Below are positions 10,929 to 21,591 of a DNA stretch of 64,000 nt, piece by piece. Under the pieces are notes generated by a model. That model was given only the letters and a program-made list of their open reading frames with translations. It had not been told where the DNA came from and made no database searches. A program made the translations under genes and the position numbers. This stretch comes from Gilliamella sp. Occ3-1 (GTDB taxonomy: Bacteria > Pseudomonadota > Gammaproteobacteria > Enterobacterales > Orbaceae). The first letter of the stretch is position 1. Each line of letters begins with the position of its first letter. Where the stretch lies: the NCBI RefSeq assembly GCF_001690655.1, contig NZ_LZHQ01000034.1, positions 1 through 64,000 of the forward strand. Direction: 5' to 3'.

Positions 10929-12231
10929 GTGCTTGTACCTTAGCTCCATAATCGTTAATAGGTTTCCATTCGGCAGGAATTCCAAGCCAATCATCTTCAG
11001 CAATACCGAGACGAATAGCCTGATCAATAAATAATCTCGCTATATCAAAATGTTGTTCACGCGGGAACTGAGCCAAATAGTTATGAATGGTAGCGCCCAT
11101 ATCAAGTGGTTTATTTTCTTGCTTAAATACCATTAAATTTTGTTCAATATGAGCAATAATATGTTCTTGAATCTCTTCAATCATTTCAAATTCAAGTTCC
11201 GAAGGTAATTCTCCAGTTACCTCAGCATCATGTAGTGCCAATTCTTCATCACGCATATCTAGTAAGCGATCGGCATTAGCAAAAGTGAGTGACCAAGGCA
11301 AATCAAAGTATCCTTGAATCGATTTTCGTAAGCGTTGCGAAAACACACGATTTTTATCTAAATCAATAGCAGTACGAATAAATTTATGAACATGGCGATC
11401 ATAACCGATCCAAAGGTCAATCGCTTTTTGCCCCCAACCAATAATTCGATCTAGTTTACCTTGCAGATCCATAACTACATTGTTGATTTTATCGAGTTCT
11501 GGATTATCAAGCGTCGCATCTTGTATTAAAAGTAAACTGGCTTGTAATTTATCACCTGCAGCAGCCAAAGTATCTTGTAACTCCCGCAATGTTTGTGATG
11601 TTTCAGTCAGTAACCCTTCACAACTGCTAATTGCTGCTTGCCAATCTTGACTTAATAAGGCAGAAATATTTTGTTTAACATCAGCTTGTTGTTCATCCAT
11701 CACTCGTTGTGTGATATCGATACTATCAAAAATTTCAGCGACTGAATATTTTAATGGCGCAAAGACATTTCGATGCCAATGTAAATCATCACCACCTTCG
11801 ATGGCTGCATCTGCAGCTCGTTTTAACTCTTGCGCAACAATAGATAATTGAATGGATAAACGCAGCGTTGAGAATTCACGTTGGCGAATATAATAATCAG
11901 AAATACCTATCCCTAACGGAGTTAAACGATAAATCGAAAAACCGTCTGTCATTTCACTTGCAAAACGTGTGATTAAGCGTTGGCGTACCAAATCATTGAT
12001 AGCATTATTAGCTCGCAATGTAATAGTGTCTTCACTCTGCTCGAAAATTTGTGAAACATGCCTAAAAGCATCAATTAATTCAGATTCCGTCATTTCACCG
12101 TCAAAACGTTCGCTATTTAATACGGCAATAGCTAATAAAAAAGCTAACCTTTCCACAGGCAAAGCGATCGAAAAATCATTCTTTTTTGCCCAAGAGACCA
12201 GTTCTGGCACTGATTGGGAAAAATCAATCAT
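10909..12231 (-). CDS. mukF: Condensin kleisin subunit MukF
   Basis: Kleisin of MukBEF. Its N-terminal winged helix dimerises, and its middle and C-terminal parts hold MukE and the MukB head. The 440 residues match E. coli MukF in length, with recognisable blocks [58 protein letters not shown] and [22 protein letters not shown]. It is the first gene of mukFEB. The methyltransferase gene smtA/cmoM that precedes it in E. coli is not here. ATG at 12231 has AAGGA six bases upstream. Confidence 0.97.
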   Translation of the reverse strand: MIDFSQSVPELVSWAKKNDFSIALPVERLAFLLAIAVLNSERFDGEMTESELIDAFRHVSQIFEQSEDTITLRANNAINDLVRQRLITRFASEMTDGFSIYRLTPLGIGISDYYIRQREFSTLRLSIQLSIVAQELKRAADAAIEGGDDLHWHRNVFAPLKYSVAEIFDSIDITQRVMDEQQADVKQNISALLSQDWQAAISSCEGLLTETSQTLRELQDTLAAAGDKLQASLLLIQDATLDNPELDKINNVVMDLQGKLDRIIGWGQKAIDLWIGYDRHVHKFIRTAIDLDKNRVFSQRLRKSIQGYFDLPWSLTFANADRLLDMRDEELALHDAEVTGELPSELEFEMIEEIQEHIIAHIEQNLMVFKQENKPLDMGATIHNYLAQFPREQHFDIARLFIDQAIRLGIAEDDWLGIPAEWKPINDYGAKVQAHVINRY

Positions 12232-12547
12232 AAAAAATCCTTAATTCAAGGAGAACAAAATCGAATCATGCCTCAAAGTTTACACTTCAAGGTAGACACA
12301 AAAATAACGCTAATTATATAACAATATAGAGTAAATTTGTAATGGAATTCGATGAAAGCATTAAAACTGTTTTATTTAAATTATAGCTATTTCGATATAG
12401 CCTTATAATAATATTAATTAATAAATATTACTCAAATAATTTAAAAATCTTATTTCTTGAATAAAAAATAGATTCACTACTCGCACAGAACCCTATTTAT
12501 GCTAAAATCAACTTACATACAATAAACTAACATAAGGACGTAACGAA
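12232..12547. other. Divergent intergenic region mukF / pntA
   Basis: This 316-base AT-rich gap lies between two divergent operons and must hold both promoters. Facing pntA there is an extended -10 (TGCTAAAAT) at 12500-12508. Facing mukF there is a TATAAT on the minus strand (12318-12313) without a good -35. No further gene was seen. Confidence 0.5.
12500..12508 (+). promoter_or_regulatory. Putative extended -10 promoter of pntAB
   Basis: TGCTAAAAT gives a TG-extended -10 hexamer TAAAAT at 12503-12508, about 40 bases before the pntA ATG. No -35 hexamer is found at normal spacing, as is usual for extended -10 promoters. AAGGACG precedes the start codon as ribosome-binding site. Confidence 0.4.
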
Positions 12548-14080
12548 ATGCATATCGGTATACCTAAAGAACGGTTAGCCAATGAAGCTAGAGTTGCAGC
12601 GACTCCTTTAACTGTTGGACAACTGTTAAAACTGGGCTTTACAGTTTCCGTAGAACAAGGCGCTGGACATGCTGCTCATTATGAAGACCAAGCTTTTATT
12701 GATGCTGGGGCTACAATTCAAAACGCACAAGACATTTGGCAAAATGATTTAATTTTGAAGTTTCATGCACCAAGCGACGATGAAATATCTTTAATGAAAG
12801 AGGGTTCAACCCTTATTAGTTATATTTATCCAGCTCAACATAAAGAACTATTAGAAAAATTAGCCGCCAAAAATATTACTGTAATGGCTATGGATTGTGT
12901 ACCACGTATTTCACGCGCACAATCTCTAGATGCATTAAGCTCAATGTCTAATATTGCTGGTTATCGTTCAGTTATTGAAGCAGCAAATCAATTTGGTCGA
13001 TTCTTTACAGGGCAAGTTACTGCTGCTGGTAAAGTACCGCCAGCTAAAATATTAGTTATTGGAGCAGGTGTTGCAGGCCTAGCAGCAATTGGTGCTGCAG
13101 TAAGTTTAGGTGCAATTGTTCGTGCTTTTGATACTCGCCCTGAAGTTGCCGAACAAATTAACAGCATGGGCGCTGACTTTTTAGAGTTAGATTTTGAAGA
13201 AGAAGCAGGTTCTGGTGACGGTTATGCTAAACAGATGTCAGCGGCCTTTATTGAAGCTGAAATGGCACTGTTTGCAGAACAAGCTAAAGATGTTGATATC
13301 ATCATAACAACTGCACTAATTCCAGGTAAACCCGCTCCAAAACTCATTTCGAAAGAAATGGTTGAATCAATGAAACCGGGTAGTGTTATAGTTGATTTGG
13401 CTGCATTAACTGGTGGTAACTGTGAGTTAACTAAACCAGGTGAAATTTTCGAAACAGATAACAATGTTAAAATTGTAGGTTATACTGATTTAGCTAATCG
13501 TATGCCAGCACAAGCATCACAGCTTTATGGTACTAACATTGTTAACCTATTAAAACTGCTTGCTAAAGAAAAAGACGGTAATATTGATATCAATTTTGAA
13601 GATGTTGTAATTCGTGGTGTAACTGTGGTTAAAGATAAAGAAATCACTTGGCCTGCACCACCGATTCAAGTATCTGCTCAACCTCAGAAAAAAGCATCAG
13701 AGCCAATTGTTAAACCAGAACCAAAGCCAATGGATCCTCGCAAAAAATATGGTATTTTAGCTTTAGTTCTCATTGCTTTCTTCTGGCTTGCAAACTCCGT
13801 TCCTGAAAGCTTTTTAGGACATTTTACTGTATTTGCATTATCTTGCGTTGTTGGTTACTACGTTGTATGGAATGTTACACATTCTTTGCATACACCTCTA
13901 ATGTCAGTAACTAATGCAATTTCTGGAATTATATTAGTCGGAGCAATTTTGCAAATCAGTGATGATAATGGCTTAACTACGGCAATTGCTTTTGTTGCTA
14001 TTTTAATTGCTAGTATCAATATTTTTGGTGGATTCTTTGTTACCCAAAGAATGCTAAAAATGTTCCAACGTGGCAAGTAA
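12548..14080 (+). CDS. pntA: NAD(P) transhydrogenase subunit alpha
   Basis: Alpha subunit of the proton-translocating transhydrogenase, which uses the proton gradient to drive hydride transfer from NADH to NADP+. The 510 residues begin with the alanine-dehydrogenase-like NAD-binding domain [21 protein letters not shown], Rossmann motif [15 protein letters not shown] at about 170-184, and the mobile loop region. A Pro/Lys-rich linker (about 375-400) leads to about four membrane helices of domain II at the C-terminus. Size and domain order match E. coli PntA. pntB follows after 15 bases, with AAGGAGAG as its ribosome-binding site. Confidence 0.97.
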   Translation: MHIGIPKERLANEARVAATPLTVGQLLKLGFTVSVEQGAGHAAHYEDQAFIDAGATIQNAQDIWQNDLILKFHAPSDDEISLMKEGSTLISYIYPAQHKELLEKLAAKNITVMAMDCVPRISRAQSLDALSSMSNIAGYRSVIEAANQFGRFFTGQVTAAGKVPPAKILVIGAGVAGLAAIGAAVSLGAIVRAFDTRPEVAEQINSMGADFLELDFEEEAGSGDGYAKQMSAAFIEAEMALFAEQAKDVDIIITTALIPGKPAPKLISKEMVESMKPGSVIVDLAALTGGNCELTKPGEIFETDNNVKIVGYTDLANRMPAQASQLYGTNIVNLLKLLAKEKDGNIDINFEDVVIRGVTVVKDKEITWPAPPIQVSAQPQKKASEPIVKPEPKPMDPRKKYGILALVLIAFFWLANSVPESFLGHFTVFALSCVVGYYVVWNVTHSLHTPLMSVTNAISGIILVGAILQISDDNGLTTAIAFVAILIASINIFGGFFVTQRMLKMFQRGK

Positions 14081-14095
14081 AGGAGAGCATAAATT

Positions 14096-15490
14096 ATGTT
14101 AAGTAATGGAATTATTCAAGCGGCATATGTAATTGCTGCGTTGCTTTTTATATTCAGTTTACGCGGTCTATCTAACCAAGAATCAGCCAAATCAGGCAAT
14201 ATTTACGGTATGATTGGTATGGCTATCGCTCTTATTGCTGCAGTTGCAAGTATTAAAGGCGGATTACACTGGATAGTTATTGCAATGATTATTGGTGCTG
14301 CAATTGGTTTATATTTGGCTAAAAAAGTTGAAATGACTCAAATGCCAGAACTTGTTGCACTACTTCATAGCTTTGTTGGAATGGCTGCTGTTCTAGTTGG
14401 TTTAAACAGTTATTTAGATCCACACATTCAAAATTTTCAAGGTGGAGAGTTAACTGTACATTTAGTAGAGATTTTTGTTGGTGTCTTTATCGGCGCAGTA
14501 ACCTTCTCTGGCTCTGTTGTCGCATTTGGTAAATTAAATGGACGCATTAGCTCAAAACCATTATCAATTCCAAATAAACATTATTGGAATCTAGCAGCAA
14601 TTGTTGTTTCTACCATTTTAATGTTTACTTTTGTTGAAGTAAAAAGTGGCGCTGGTGCAACAATTAGTTTGTTGATCATGGCAATTATTGCATTCGTGTT
14701 TGGTTTCCATCTTGTTGCTTCAATTGGTGGTGCTGACATGCCTGTTGTTATTTCAATGCTAAATTCTTATTCAGGTTGGGCAGCAGCAGCAGCAGGCTTT
14801 ATGTTAGGCAACGATCTACTAATTGTAACTGGTGCGTTAGTTGGTTCATCAGGCGCAATTCTTTCATATATTATGTGTAAAGCGATGAACCGCTCATTTA
14901 TTAGTGTTATTGCTGGCGGTTTCGGTAGCGATGGTAGCGCAGCTAGTTCATCAGATGAAGAACAAGGTGAATACCGTGAAATGCAACCAGCCGAAGTTGC
15001 GCAAACATTAAAAGAAGCCCGCTCAGTTATTATTGTTCCTGGATATGGTATGGCAGTTGCTCAAGCTCAAGGTGCAGTAAGTAATATTACTGAAAGACTA
15101 CGTGGTATGGGTATAGAAGTTCGTTTTGGTATTCACCCAGTAGCAGGACGTTTACCTGGGCATATGAATGTATTATTAGCCGAAGCAAAAGTCCCTTATG
15201 ATATTGTATTAGAAATGGATGAAATCAACGATGACTTCCCTGATACTGATGTGGTTTGGGTAATTGGAGCTAACGATACAGTCAACCCAGCGGCAGAAGA
15301 AGATCCAAATAGCCCAATAGCAGGCATGCCTGTTCTTGAAGTTTGGAAAGCAAAAACGGTTGTTATTTCTAAACGCTCAATGAATACTGGTTATGCAGGT
15401 GTACAAAACCCACTATTCTTTAAAGAAAATAGCTATATGCTATTTGGTGATGCTAAAGACAGTGTTGAAAAAGTACTACAAAACCTTTAA
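14096..15490 (+). CDS. pntB: NAD(P) transhydrogenase subunit beta
   Basis: Beta subunit: roughly eight to nine membrane helices (residues 1-270) form the rest of the proton channel, followed by the NADP(H)-binding domain III. Its dinucleotide fold starts [15 protein letters not shown] at about 311, and the family sequence [14 protein letters not shown] follows. [20 protein letters not shown] and the C-terminal [16 protein letters not shown] are diagnostic. Length 464 (E. coli 462). It is in an operon with pntA and followed by a strong hairpin. Confidence 0.97.
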   Translation: MLSNGIIQAAYVIAALLFIFSLRGLSNQESAKSGNIYGMIGMAIALIAAVASIKGGLHWIVIAMIIGAAIGLYLAKKVEMTQMPELVALLHSFVGMAAVLVGLNSYLDPHIQNFQGGELTVHLVEIFVGVFIGAVTFSGSVVAFGKLNGRISSKPLSIPNKHYWNLAAIVVSTILMFTFVEVKSGAGATISLLIMAIIAFVFGFHLVASIGGADMPVVISMLNSYSGWAAAAAGFMLGNDLLIVTGALVGSSGAILSYIMCKAMNRSFISVIAGGFGSDGSAASSSDEEQGEYREMQPAEVAQTLKEARSVIIVPGYGMAVAQAQGAVSNITERLRGMGIEVRFGIHPVAGRLPGHMNVLLAEAKVPYDIVLEMDEINDDFPDTDVVWVIGANDTVNPAAEEDPNSPIAGMPVLEVWKAKTVVISKRSMNTGYAGVQNPLFFKENSYMLFGDAKDSVEKVLQNL

Positions 15491-15504
15491 GTATCACTAA
15501 AAGT

Positions 15505-15530
15505 ATTACTGCGGCTTTTGCCGCAGTAAT
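15505..15530 (+). terminator. Perfect hairpin after pntB
   Basis: ATTACTGCGGC (15505-15515) and GCCGCAGTAAT (15520-15530) form an 11-bp perfect, GC-centred stem with a TTTT loop. No T tract follows, so it may act as a terminator or as an mRNA 3' stabiliser. Confidence 0.65.
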
Positions 15531-15703
15531 TATCAGCACATATCTCTCACAACCTAGTTATATAAATTTAAATAATAGAAACTATTACTCCTAAACTCCA
15601 CAAAGAATATTAATCTATTCTATTTCATACTAGCTAAAAAAGCAGTTTGTTTTGTTAAAAAGTTTCAGGAAAATCTGTGTTTTAATATAAAATCATATTT
15701 GTA

Positions 15704-16348
15704 TTAATCATTACTCTGTTTAATTTGTTCTTTATGATAAAGATAGTAAGCACCTTGAGATATCATTCGAAGTTGAAAAATAAGATCTTCAATTAATTTT
15801 TGACGTTGCGCTATGTCAAAATCAATCGCTTCAGCACCAGCATTAAATGCAATGGTGACCATTGCCTCGGCTTGAGCTTCATTATAATGATGAGGAATTT
15901 GGTTAGCATTATCAAGATAATCGGTGAGCTCAACAATAAAATATTGAATTTCGCGCGCGATAGCCGAACGAAAAGCAGATGATGTCCCAGCCCTTTCACG
16001 AAGAAGCAATAAAAAGACTTTGGGATTCTTATCGATAAATTCAATAAATGTGGTTATTGATGTCCGTAATACGCTTCCTCCTTTTTCAATACGCTTACGT
16101 GCTTGGCGTAACAATTGGCGAAGCGTTAAGCCACTTTCATCTACCATGGCTAAGCCGAGCTCATCCATATCACGAAAATGTCGATAAAAAGAAGTAGCCG
16201 CTATTCCAGCTTCACGAGCTACTTCTCGCAAACTTAAACTTGTAAAACCTTGCTCAGCATTAAGTTGATTAAACGCTGCTTTGATTAAATTTCGACGGGT
16301 TCTTTCTTTTTGTTGTGCCCGAATACCACCAGTCTTAATATTTTTCAT
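15704..16348 (-). CDS. fabR: TetR-family repressor FabR
   Basis: Repressor of unsaturated fatty acid synthesis genes (fabA/fabB) that senses the acyl-CoA/ACP pool. The 214-residue protein matches FabR closely: [19 protein letters not shown], helix-turn-helix [21 protein letters not shown] (about 40-60), [28 protein letters not shown] and [20 protein letters not shown]. It lies 37 bases downstream of oxyR on the same strand. E. coli has the order oxyR-sthA-fabR, so this looks like that neighbourhood with sthA lost. Its target fab genes are not in the window. Confidence 0.94.
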   Translation of the reverse strand: MKNIKTGGIRAQQKERTRRNLIKAAFNQLNAEQGFTSLSLREVAREAGIAATSFYRHFRDMDELGLAMVDESGLTLRQLLRQARKRIEKGGSVLRTSITTFIEFIDKNPKVFLLLLRERAGTSSAFRSAIAREIQYFIVELTDYLDNANQIPHHYNEAQAEAMVTIAFNAGAEAIDFDIAQRQKLIEDLIFQLRMISQGAYYLYHKEQIKQSND

Positions 16349-16385
16349 TTGAAAGCTCAGTTCTAATATTTATAGTTATCCATCC

Positions 16386-17312
16386 TTACATAACCTTGCT
16401 TAATAATCGCTCTTTTTCAGCAAAAACTTGGGGCATATGATCTCTAATCGTTTTAGCTATTGTTTCATAACGGGAACGTAATGGTGAACCAGGTCGATAG
16501 ATGAAAGTAATACTACGTGATGGTACTGGGTCTGTACACGGAATATAGCAAATATTATCACGACTTCGCTCATTAGGTGCAGCTAGCTCTGGAAATAAAG
16601 TAATACCTCGACCAGCAGAAATCATACTTCGAAGTGTTTCAAGGCTAGTTGCTTTGAACTGTTTATCTTCATCAATACCAACTTGAAAGCAATACCCCAT
16701 TGCATGATCTCGTAAACAATGACCATCTTCAAGCATCAAGAATTTTTTACCTTTTAAACTGGAAAGTTTAACTGTCTTTTTGCTAGTTAATTCATCAGTA
16801 GCAGGAACAGCTAAAAACATGGGTTCATCAAATAAAGGTAGTTCAATAAATTGTGATGTTTCTTTAACTTGCGCAACAATGGCACAATCAAGTTTACCAC
16901 TTTCGAGTTGAGCAACAATATTAGCAGTTTGTGCTTCATGCAAGTAAAGTTCTAATTGAGGAAAAGATTCATGTAACACTGTAATGACATGTGGTAAAAG
17001 ATAAGGCGCTATAGTAGGAATCAATCCTATATGCATTGGTCCAGACATTTCTTCACCTTGACGGCTAGCCATTTCTTTTAGGATTTGAATATTACGCAAA
17101 ATCTCTTTAGCTTGTTCAACTAGCATCATTCCAGTTTGTGTAAATAATACTTTCCGGCTTGTACGCTCTAATAACATTACGCCTAATTCATCTTCTAATT
17201 TTCTGATCTGACCACTAAGTGTTGGTTGACTCACATTACAAGCATCAGCTGCCTTACGAAAATGGCAAAATTCAGCTAACGAAACAAAATATTCCAAATC
17301 ACGAATATTCAT
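16386..17312 (-). CDS. oxyR: Hydrogen-peroxide-sensing regulator OxyR
   Basis: LysR-type activator that forms an intramolecular disulfide on peroxide exposure. The 308 residues start MNIRDLEYFVSLAEF with the winged helix-turn-helix (FRKAADACNVSQPTLSGQI). The redox cysteines fall at residues 199 (LEDGHCLRDH) and 208 (MGYCFQ), the same numbers as in E. coli, so the peroxide switch should be intact. The C-terminus keeps YRPGSPLRSRYE. Likely cotranscribed with fabR. Confidence 0.96.
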   Translation of the reverse strand: MNIRDLEYFVSLAEFCHFRKAADACNVSQPTLSGQIRKLEDELGVMLLERTSRKVLFTQTGMMLVEQAKEILRNIQILKEMASRQGEEMSGPMHIGLIPTIAPYLLPHVITVLHESFPQLELYLHEAQTANIVAQLESGKLDCAIVAQVKETSQFIELPLFDEPMFLAVPATDELTSKKTVKLSSLKGKKFLMLEDGHCLRDHAMGYCFQVGIDEDKQFKATSLETLRSMISAGRGITLFPELAAPNERSRDNICYIPCTDPVPSRSITFIYRPGSPLRSRYETIAKTIRDHMPQVFAEKERLLSKVM

Positions 17313-17361
17313 AGTGTCCCCAATAAGTTATCAGTTAATGGTATATACTCAAACAACTTCT

Positions 17362-17391
17362 ATTATGTGATGGTTTAAAAAATAACATCAA
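17362..17391 (-). promoter_or_regulatory. Putative oxyR promoter
   Basis: On the minus strand TTGATG (17391-17386) and CATAAT (17367-17362) are separated by 18 bases, about 50 bases before the oxyR ATG. Both hexamers are close to the sigma70 consensus. Confidence 0.35.
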
Positions 17392-17673
17392 AAATCTCTT
17401 CATCATTTATTAAATTATCATGCGTTATAAATTATATTTTGTGAAGCAAATAAGTAAAAAGAAGTTCTGAGTACGGTTTTATTTCATTTTAATTAGCTAG
17501 TTAAAATACACTAACCACAGCAAAACAAAGTTTATTGCTTTTTATTAGATTTTATCAATATTACTATATAAAGCACTATTGTTGATAATTATGTTTAAAA
17601 AATCAAATAGAATATTTAAATTATCTATAAAAATACAATTTTATTGAGTAAAAATCACCAATTCCAAGAAACA

Positions 17674-17702
17674 TGGAAACTTATTAGTAATTACGATATA
17701 AT
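17674..17702 (+). promoter_or_regulatory. Putative pcnB promoter
   Basis: TGGAAA at 17674-17679 and a perfect TATAAT at 17697-17702, spaced 17 bases apart, sit 45 bases before the ATT start of pcnB. Confidence 0.55.
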
Positions 17703-17747
17703 TGCCCGCTATATTGTATTAAGCCAAAAACCTTTTTGAGGTGTACT

Positions 17748-19082
17748 ATTTTTAAACAAGTCTCACGCTTTTATCGAAAGTTTTTTCATAATGAAGAACA
17801 ACAAAAAGTCGGTTATGTGTCTATTTCGCGTAATGAACATAATATATCTCGTAATGAGATTAGTGAAAACGCGTTAAAAGTCCTTTATCGATTAAATAGA
17901 CAAGGGTACGAAGCCTATTTAGTAGGCGGGTGTATCAGAGATCTTACCTTGGGTAAAACACCAAAGGACTTTGATATCACAACTAATGCTACACCAGAAC
18001 AAATTCAGAAAATTTTCCGTAACTGTCGCTTAATAGGAAAACGGTTTCGTCTTGCTCATATTATGTTTGGCAAAGAAATTATTGAAGTAGCTACTTTCCG
18101 TGGCGAGCACGACTCTCAAGAAAGACAAACCAATATTTCTAAACGATCCCAGTCAGGAATGCTATTACGTGATAATGTCTACGGAACTATTGAGCAAGAT
18201 GCTATCCGTCGGGATTTCACTATGAATGCACTTTACTATAATGTAAATGACTTTACATTACGTGATTATTGCGGAGGATTGGAAGATTTACAAAAAGGAA
18301 TTATTCGATTAATTGGCGATCCGCAAACACGTTATAGGGAAGATCCTGTTAGAATGCTAAGGACAGTCCGTTTTGCAGCAAAGCTGAACATGAAAATTGA
18401 GCCAGCTACTGCTAAACCAATTAAACAGCTTGCATCATTATTAAGAAACGTACCATCAGCACGACTTTTTGATGAGTCACTTAAACTATTACAAACTGGA
18501 AATGGTTACAAAACTTACAAGTTACTAAGAGAATATTGTCTTTTCAAACAACTATTTCCTGTTATTGAGCATCTGTTTGCTAACAATTCAAATAGCTACT
18601 TAGAAAAAATCATCGAACAAGTTTTAAAAAATACTGATTATCGTATTGCTAACAATAAACGGGTTAATCCCGCATTTTTATTTGCAGCCTTTTTCTGGTA
18701 TCCAATAATTGAACAAACACAAGCAACATGTATCGAAAGTGGATTACCATTTCATGATTCGTTCTCAATGGCAATTAACGAAGTGCTAAGTGAACAATGT
18801 AAAAGTATTGCCATACCTAGACGCTTAACCACCATAATGGGAGATATATGGCGTTTACAATTACGTATGAAAAAACGGAGTGGTAAACGTGCGTTTGCCA
18901 TTTTAGAACACCCTAAGTTTAGAGCTGCTTATGACCTTTTAGAAATGCGAGCCTCAATCGAAAAAGGAGAACTCTTGCAATTAGCTAGATGGTGGAATGA
19001 GTTTCAAAACACTTCACTCGAAAAAAGAATGGTGATGGTAAAACGGCTTAATAAAATAAATAAACGCACAGTGAAACGTTAA
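17748..19082 (+). CDS. pcnB: Poly(A) polymerase I, starting at ATT
   Basis: Adds poly(A) tails to RNA 3' ends and so promotes decay. Nucleotidyltransferase signature [20 protein letters not shown] lies near residues 58-77 with the catalytic Asp pair, followed by RREDPVR-like [18 protein letters not shown] and the RNA-binding C-terminal part ([15 protein letters not shown]). I place the start at ATT 17748: it gives [13 protein letters not shown], matching the E. coli start MFTRVANFCRKV, and GAGGTG (17738-17743) is at the right distance. An in-frame TTG at 17736 overlaps that ribosome-binding site and has none of its own. E. coli pcnB is known for an AUU start. 444 residues; the basic tail is shorter than in E. 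coli. Confidence 0.9.
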   Translation: MFKQVSRFYRKFFHNEEQQKVGYVSISRNEHNISRNEISENALKVLYRLNRQGYEAYLVGGCIRDLTLGKTPKDFDITTNATPEQIQKIFRNCRLIGKRFRLAHIMFGKEIIEVATFRGEHDSQERQTNISKRSQSGMLLRDNVYGTIEQDAIRRDFTMNALYYNVNDFTLRDYCGGLEDLQKGIIRLIGDPQTRYREDPVRMLRTVRFAAKLNMKIEPATAKPIKQLASLLRNVPSARLFDESLKLLQTGNGYKTYKLLREYCLFKQLFPVIEHLFANNSNSYLEKIIEQVLKNTDYRIANNKRVNPAFLFAAFFWYPIIEQTQATCIESGLPFHDSFSMAINEVLSEQCKSIAIPRRLTTIMGDIWRLQLRMKKRSGKRAFAILEHPKFRAAYDLLEMRASIEKGELLQLARWWNEFQNTSLEKRMVMVKRLNKINKRTVKR

Positions 19083-19089
19083 TTTTTAA

Positions 19090-19118
19090 TTCGCACTTTT
19101 ATAAATAACCGCTATAAT
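19090..19118 (+). promoter_or_regulatory. Putative lptD promoter
   Basis: TTCGCA (19090-19095) and a perfect TATAAT (19113-19118) with 17-base spacing lie just after the pcnB stop and 31 bases before the lptD ATG. Confidence 0.5.
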
Positions 19119-19148
19119 GTTGCAATCATAATAACTTTATAACCATTA

Positions 19149-21512
19149 ATGAAAAAATTAACGCCTTCTCTTATTGCTATAGCCGTTACTCTTTCTTTGT
19201 ATGATAGCTCTAGTTATGCTATAAATTTACCTAAAGTTGTAAGCGATAATCCTCAATGCCTTATTGACGTTCCGAAGTTTGATCGTCCTTTAGTTAATGG
19301 AGATATAAATACCTTACCTGTAAATGCTGAAGCAAACCAATTTGAAGCAATCAATCCAAATATCGCCATATATAAAGGTGAAGTATTATTAGAACAAGGC
19401 AACCGAACAGTTCAAGCAGATAAGGTAACAATTGACACTCAAGATAATAATAATCGAACCGTAACATTAGAGGGTGATATTATTTATCAAGATAATTTAA
19501 TAAAAATGGAAGGCGATAATGCATCAATGAATCTAAATAACAATGATGCAAATATGAGCCCAAGTAAGTACTATCTTGTCAATAGACTTGGTCACGGTAT
19601 AGCAGATAAAATACAACTTAGAAAGAATAGATATGTGATTTTAAAAAAAGGTAGCTTTACTTCATGTCCTACTAATGACAGTACATGGGACATTAAGGGA
19701 ACAACGGTTATTCATGACAACGAAGAACAATTAGTAGAAGTTTGGAATGCTATATTCAGTATTGGCAAAGTACCTGTTCTATACTCACCTTATTTACAAT
19801 TACCAACTGGTGATAAACGCCGTTCAGGATTGCTTATACCCAATTTAAGCTATGATAGTATTGATGGCATTGATTTTTCAATACCAATTTATTGGAATAT
19901 TGCGCCAAATTATGATGCAACTTTTGTTCCAAGAGTTCTGCAAAATCGAGGTGTACAATTCCAAACAGAATTTCGCTATTTAAATGAAATAGGCTTGGGT
20001 ACACTTGCATTTGATTGGCTACAGCATGATAGCAAATATAATAATGACAAAGATAGCCATTTTAATGGCAACAATTATGGCAATAATCGCCACCGCTGGT
20101 TATTTCATTGGAAAAATGATGAATTAATTAACTCTAATTGGCGTTTTTATGCGGATACAACTCGAGTCAGTGACAATCAGTATCTCACTAATCTAAATTC
20201 TAAATATGCATCCCAAACTGCAGGGTATTTAACACAGTCTTATAAAATAGCTTATAATAATGAGAATTGGGATATTACATTGGGATATAAGCATTTCCAG
20301 CCATTTCATTCTGAAGTGAAAGATTCACTTTATCAAACTGAACCACAATTAGATATAAACTATTATAATTATGATTTTGGTCCACTTAAATTTAAAACAT
20401 TTTCGCAAATATCTCATTTCTTAAGTTCAGGAAAAAATAATCCTAAAGCCTGGCGAACCCATATTGAACCAACTGTTGATTATACAGTAACAAATACATG
20501 GGCTACATTAACAACCTCTGGTGGCTTTATGGCAACACGCTATAATCAAAATAATATTAAAAGAAATATTTATAAATATAAATATTTAGAAAAGAACGTA
20601 AATCGTTTTTTACCTAAATTTAGTATTGACGGTAAAGTTATTTTTGAGCGTGAGATACCTTTTAGTGATGGTTATGCACAAACTTTAGAACCACGAATAA
20701 AATACATCTATATTCCATACCGAAATCAATCGAATATTGGGGCTTATGATTCTACTATATTGCAATCAGATTATATTGGATTATTTAGAGATCAACCGTA
20801 TAGCGGTTTAGATAGAATAGCTTCAACAAATAAAGTATCAACTGGCGTAACAACTCGGTTTTATGATAAGAAAAAAGTTGAAAAATTTAACTTATCAATT
20901 GGTCAAATTACTTATTTTACTAAATCAAAAACGAGTGAACATAATAACGGTTTAGATGAAAACTCTGATACAGGCAGTATTACTTGGGCAACAGATAATT
21001 TTTGGCGACTAAATGATGATATGATATTTAGAAGCGGTGTTCAATATGATACTCGAATTGATACAATTTCATTAGCCAATGCAATATTTGAGTTCCGACC
21101 AACTAATGATAAGTTAACACAATTATCTTATCGCTATGCAAATCGTAATTATATTGATACAGTTGATAAAAATTCTTTTTATAAAGGTTATAAACAAGAT
21201 ATTTCTCAAGTAGGAATAATGACTGCTTGGCCATTATCACAAACAGTCAGTGCTGTTGGTTCATATTATTATGATGTTAAATTAGGGCAATCCGTAGATG
21301 GTTTTGTAGGATTGCATTACAGTGATTGTTGTTGGGGTACCTCGGTACAATATGGTAGAAAACTAACGGATTGGGACAATATTTCTAAAAAAAGTAAGTA
21401 TGAAAATAAGTTATCCATCAACTTCGAATTAAAAGGATTAAGTAACAATCGAGATACCAGAGCTAAAATGCTCAATTTTGGAAAGCTACCATATAACACA
21501 ACATTTGAATAA
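19149..21512 (+). CDS. lptD: LPS-assembly protein LptD
   Basis: Outer-membrane beta-barrel that, with LptE, inserts lipopolysaccharide into the outer leaflet. The 787 residues have a signal peptide ending near SSSYA (about 24), an OstA/LptA-like beta-jellyroll (IAIYKGEVLLEQGNRTVQADKV), the block LPTGDKRRSGLLIPNLSYDS, and a large C-terminal barrel. The four cysteines of the disulfide switch are present: one in DNPQCLID, one in SFTSCPTND, and the pair in SDCCWG near the end. Length matches E. coli (784). surA follows, as in E. coli. Confidence 0.96.
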   Translation: MKKLTPSLIAIAVTLSLYDSSSYAINLPKVVSDNPQCLIDVPKFDRPLVNGDINTLPVNAEANQFEAINPNIAIYKGEVLLEQGNRTVQADKVTIDTQDNNNRTVTLEGDIIYQDNLIKMEGDNASMNLNNNDANMSPSKYYLVNRLGHGIADKIQLRKNRYVILKKGSFTSCPTNDSTWDIKGTTVIHDNEEQLVEVWNAIFSIGKVPVLYSPYLQLPTGDKRRSGLLIPNLSYDSIDGIDFSIPIYWNIAPNYDATFVPRVLQNRGVQFQTEFRYLNEIGLGTLAFDWLQHDSKYNNDKDSHFNGNNYGNNRHRWLFHWKNDELINSNWRFYADTTRVSDNQYLTNLNSKYASQTAGYLTQSYKIAYNNENWDITLGYKHFQPFHSEVKDSLYQTEPQLDINYYNYDFGPLKFKTFSQISHFLSSGKNNPKAWRTHIEPTVDYTVTNTWATLTTSGGFMATRYNQNNIKRNIYKYKYLEKNVNRFLPKFSIDGKVIFEREIPFSDGYAQTLEPRIKYIYIPYRNQSNIGAYDSTILQSDYIGLFRDQPYSGLDRIASTNKVSTGVTTRFYDKKKVEKFNLSIGQITYFTKSKTSEHNNGLDENSDTGSITWATDNFWRLNDDMIFRSGVQYDTRIDTISLANAIFEFRPTNDKLTQLSYRYANRNYIDTVDKNSFYKGYKQDISQVGIMTAWPLSQTVSAVGSYYYDVKLGQSVDGFVGLHYSDCCWGTSVQYGRKLTDWDNISKKSKYENKLSINFELKGLSNNRDTRAKMLNFGKLPYNTTFE

Positions 21513-21591
21513 AATATTTTCAGTAAAAATAGATTACCAATAAATTAATTGCAAACTGTCTATACTGAAAAACAAAGTGAGTTAAGTTAAT

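Larger units (their letters stand above)
17313..17747. other. Divergent intergenic region oxyR / pcnB
   Basis: A 435-base AT-rich gap with a promoter candidate on each strand (for oxyR near 17362-17391, for pcnB near 17674-17702). In enterobacteria the oxyS small RNA lies opposite oxyR. I cannot recognise oxyS here by eye and do not call it. No other gene was seen. Confidence 0.5.

Noticed and set aside
17736..17747. TTG start for pcnB
   Set aside because: The codon overlaps the ribosome-binding site needed for the ATT start and has no site of its own, and the extra residues have no match in E. coli PcnB.
17313..17747. Possible oxyS small RNA opposite oxyR
   Set aside because: Position is suggestive, but no sequence or structure resembling OxyS with a terminator could be recognised.
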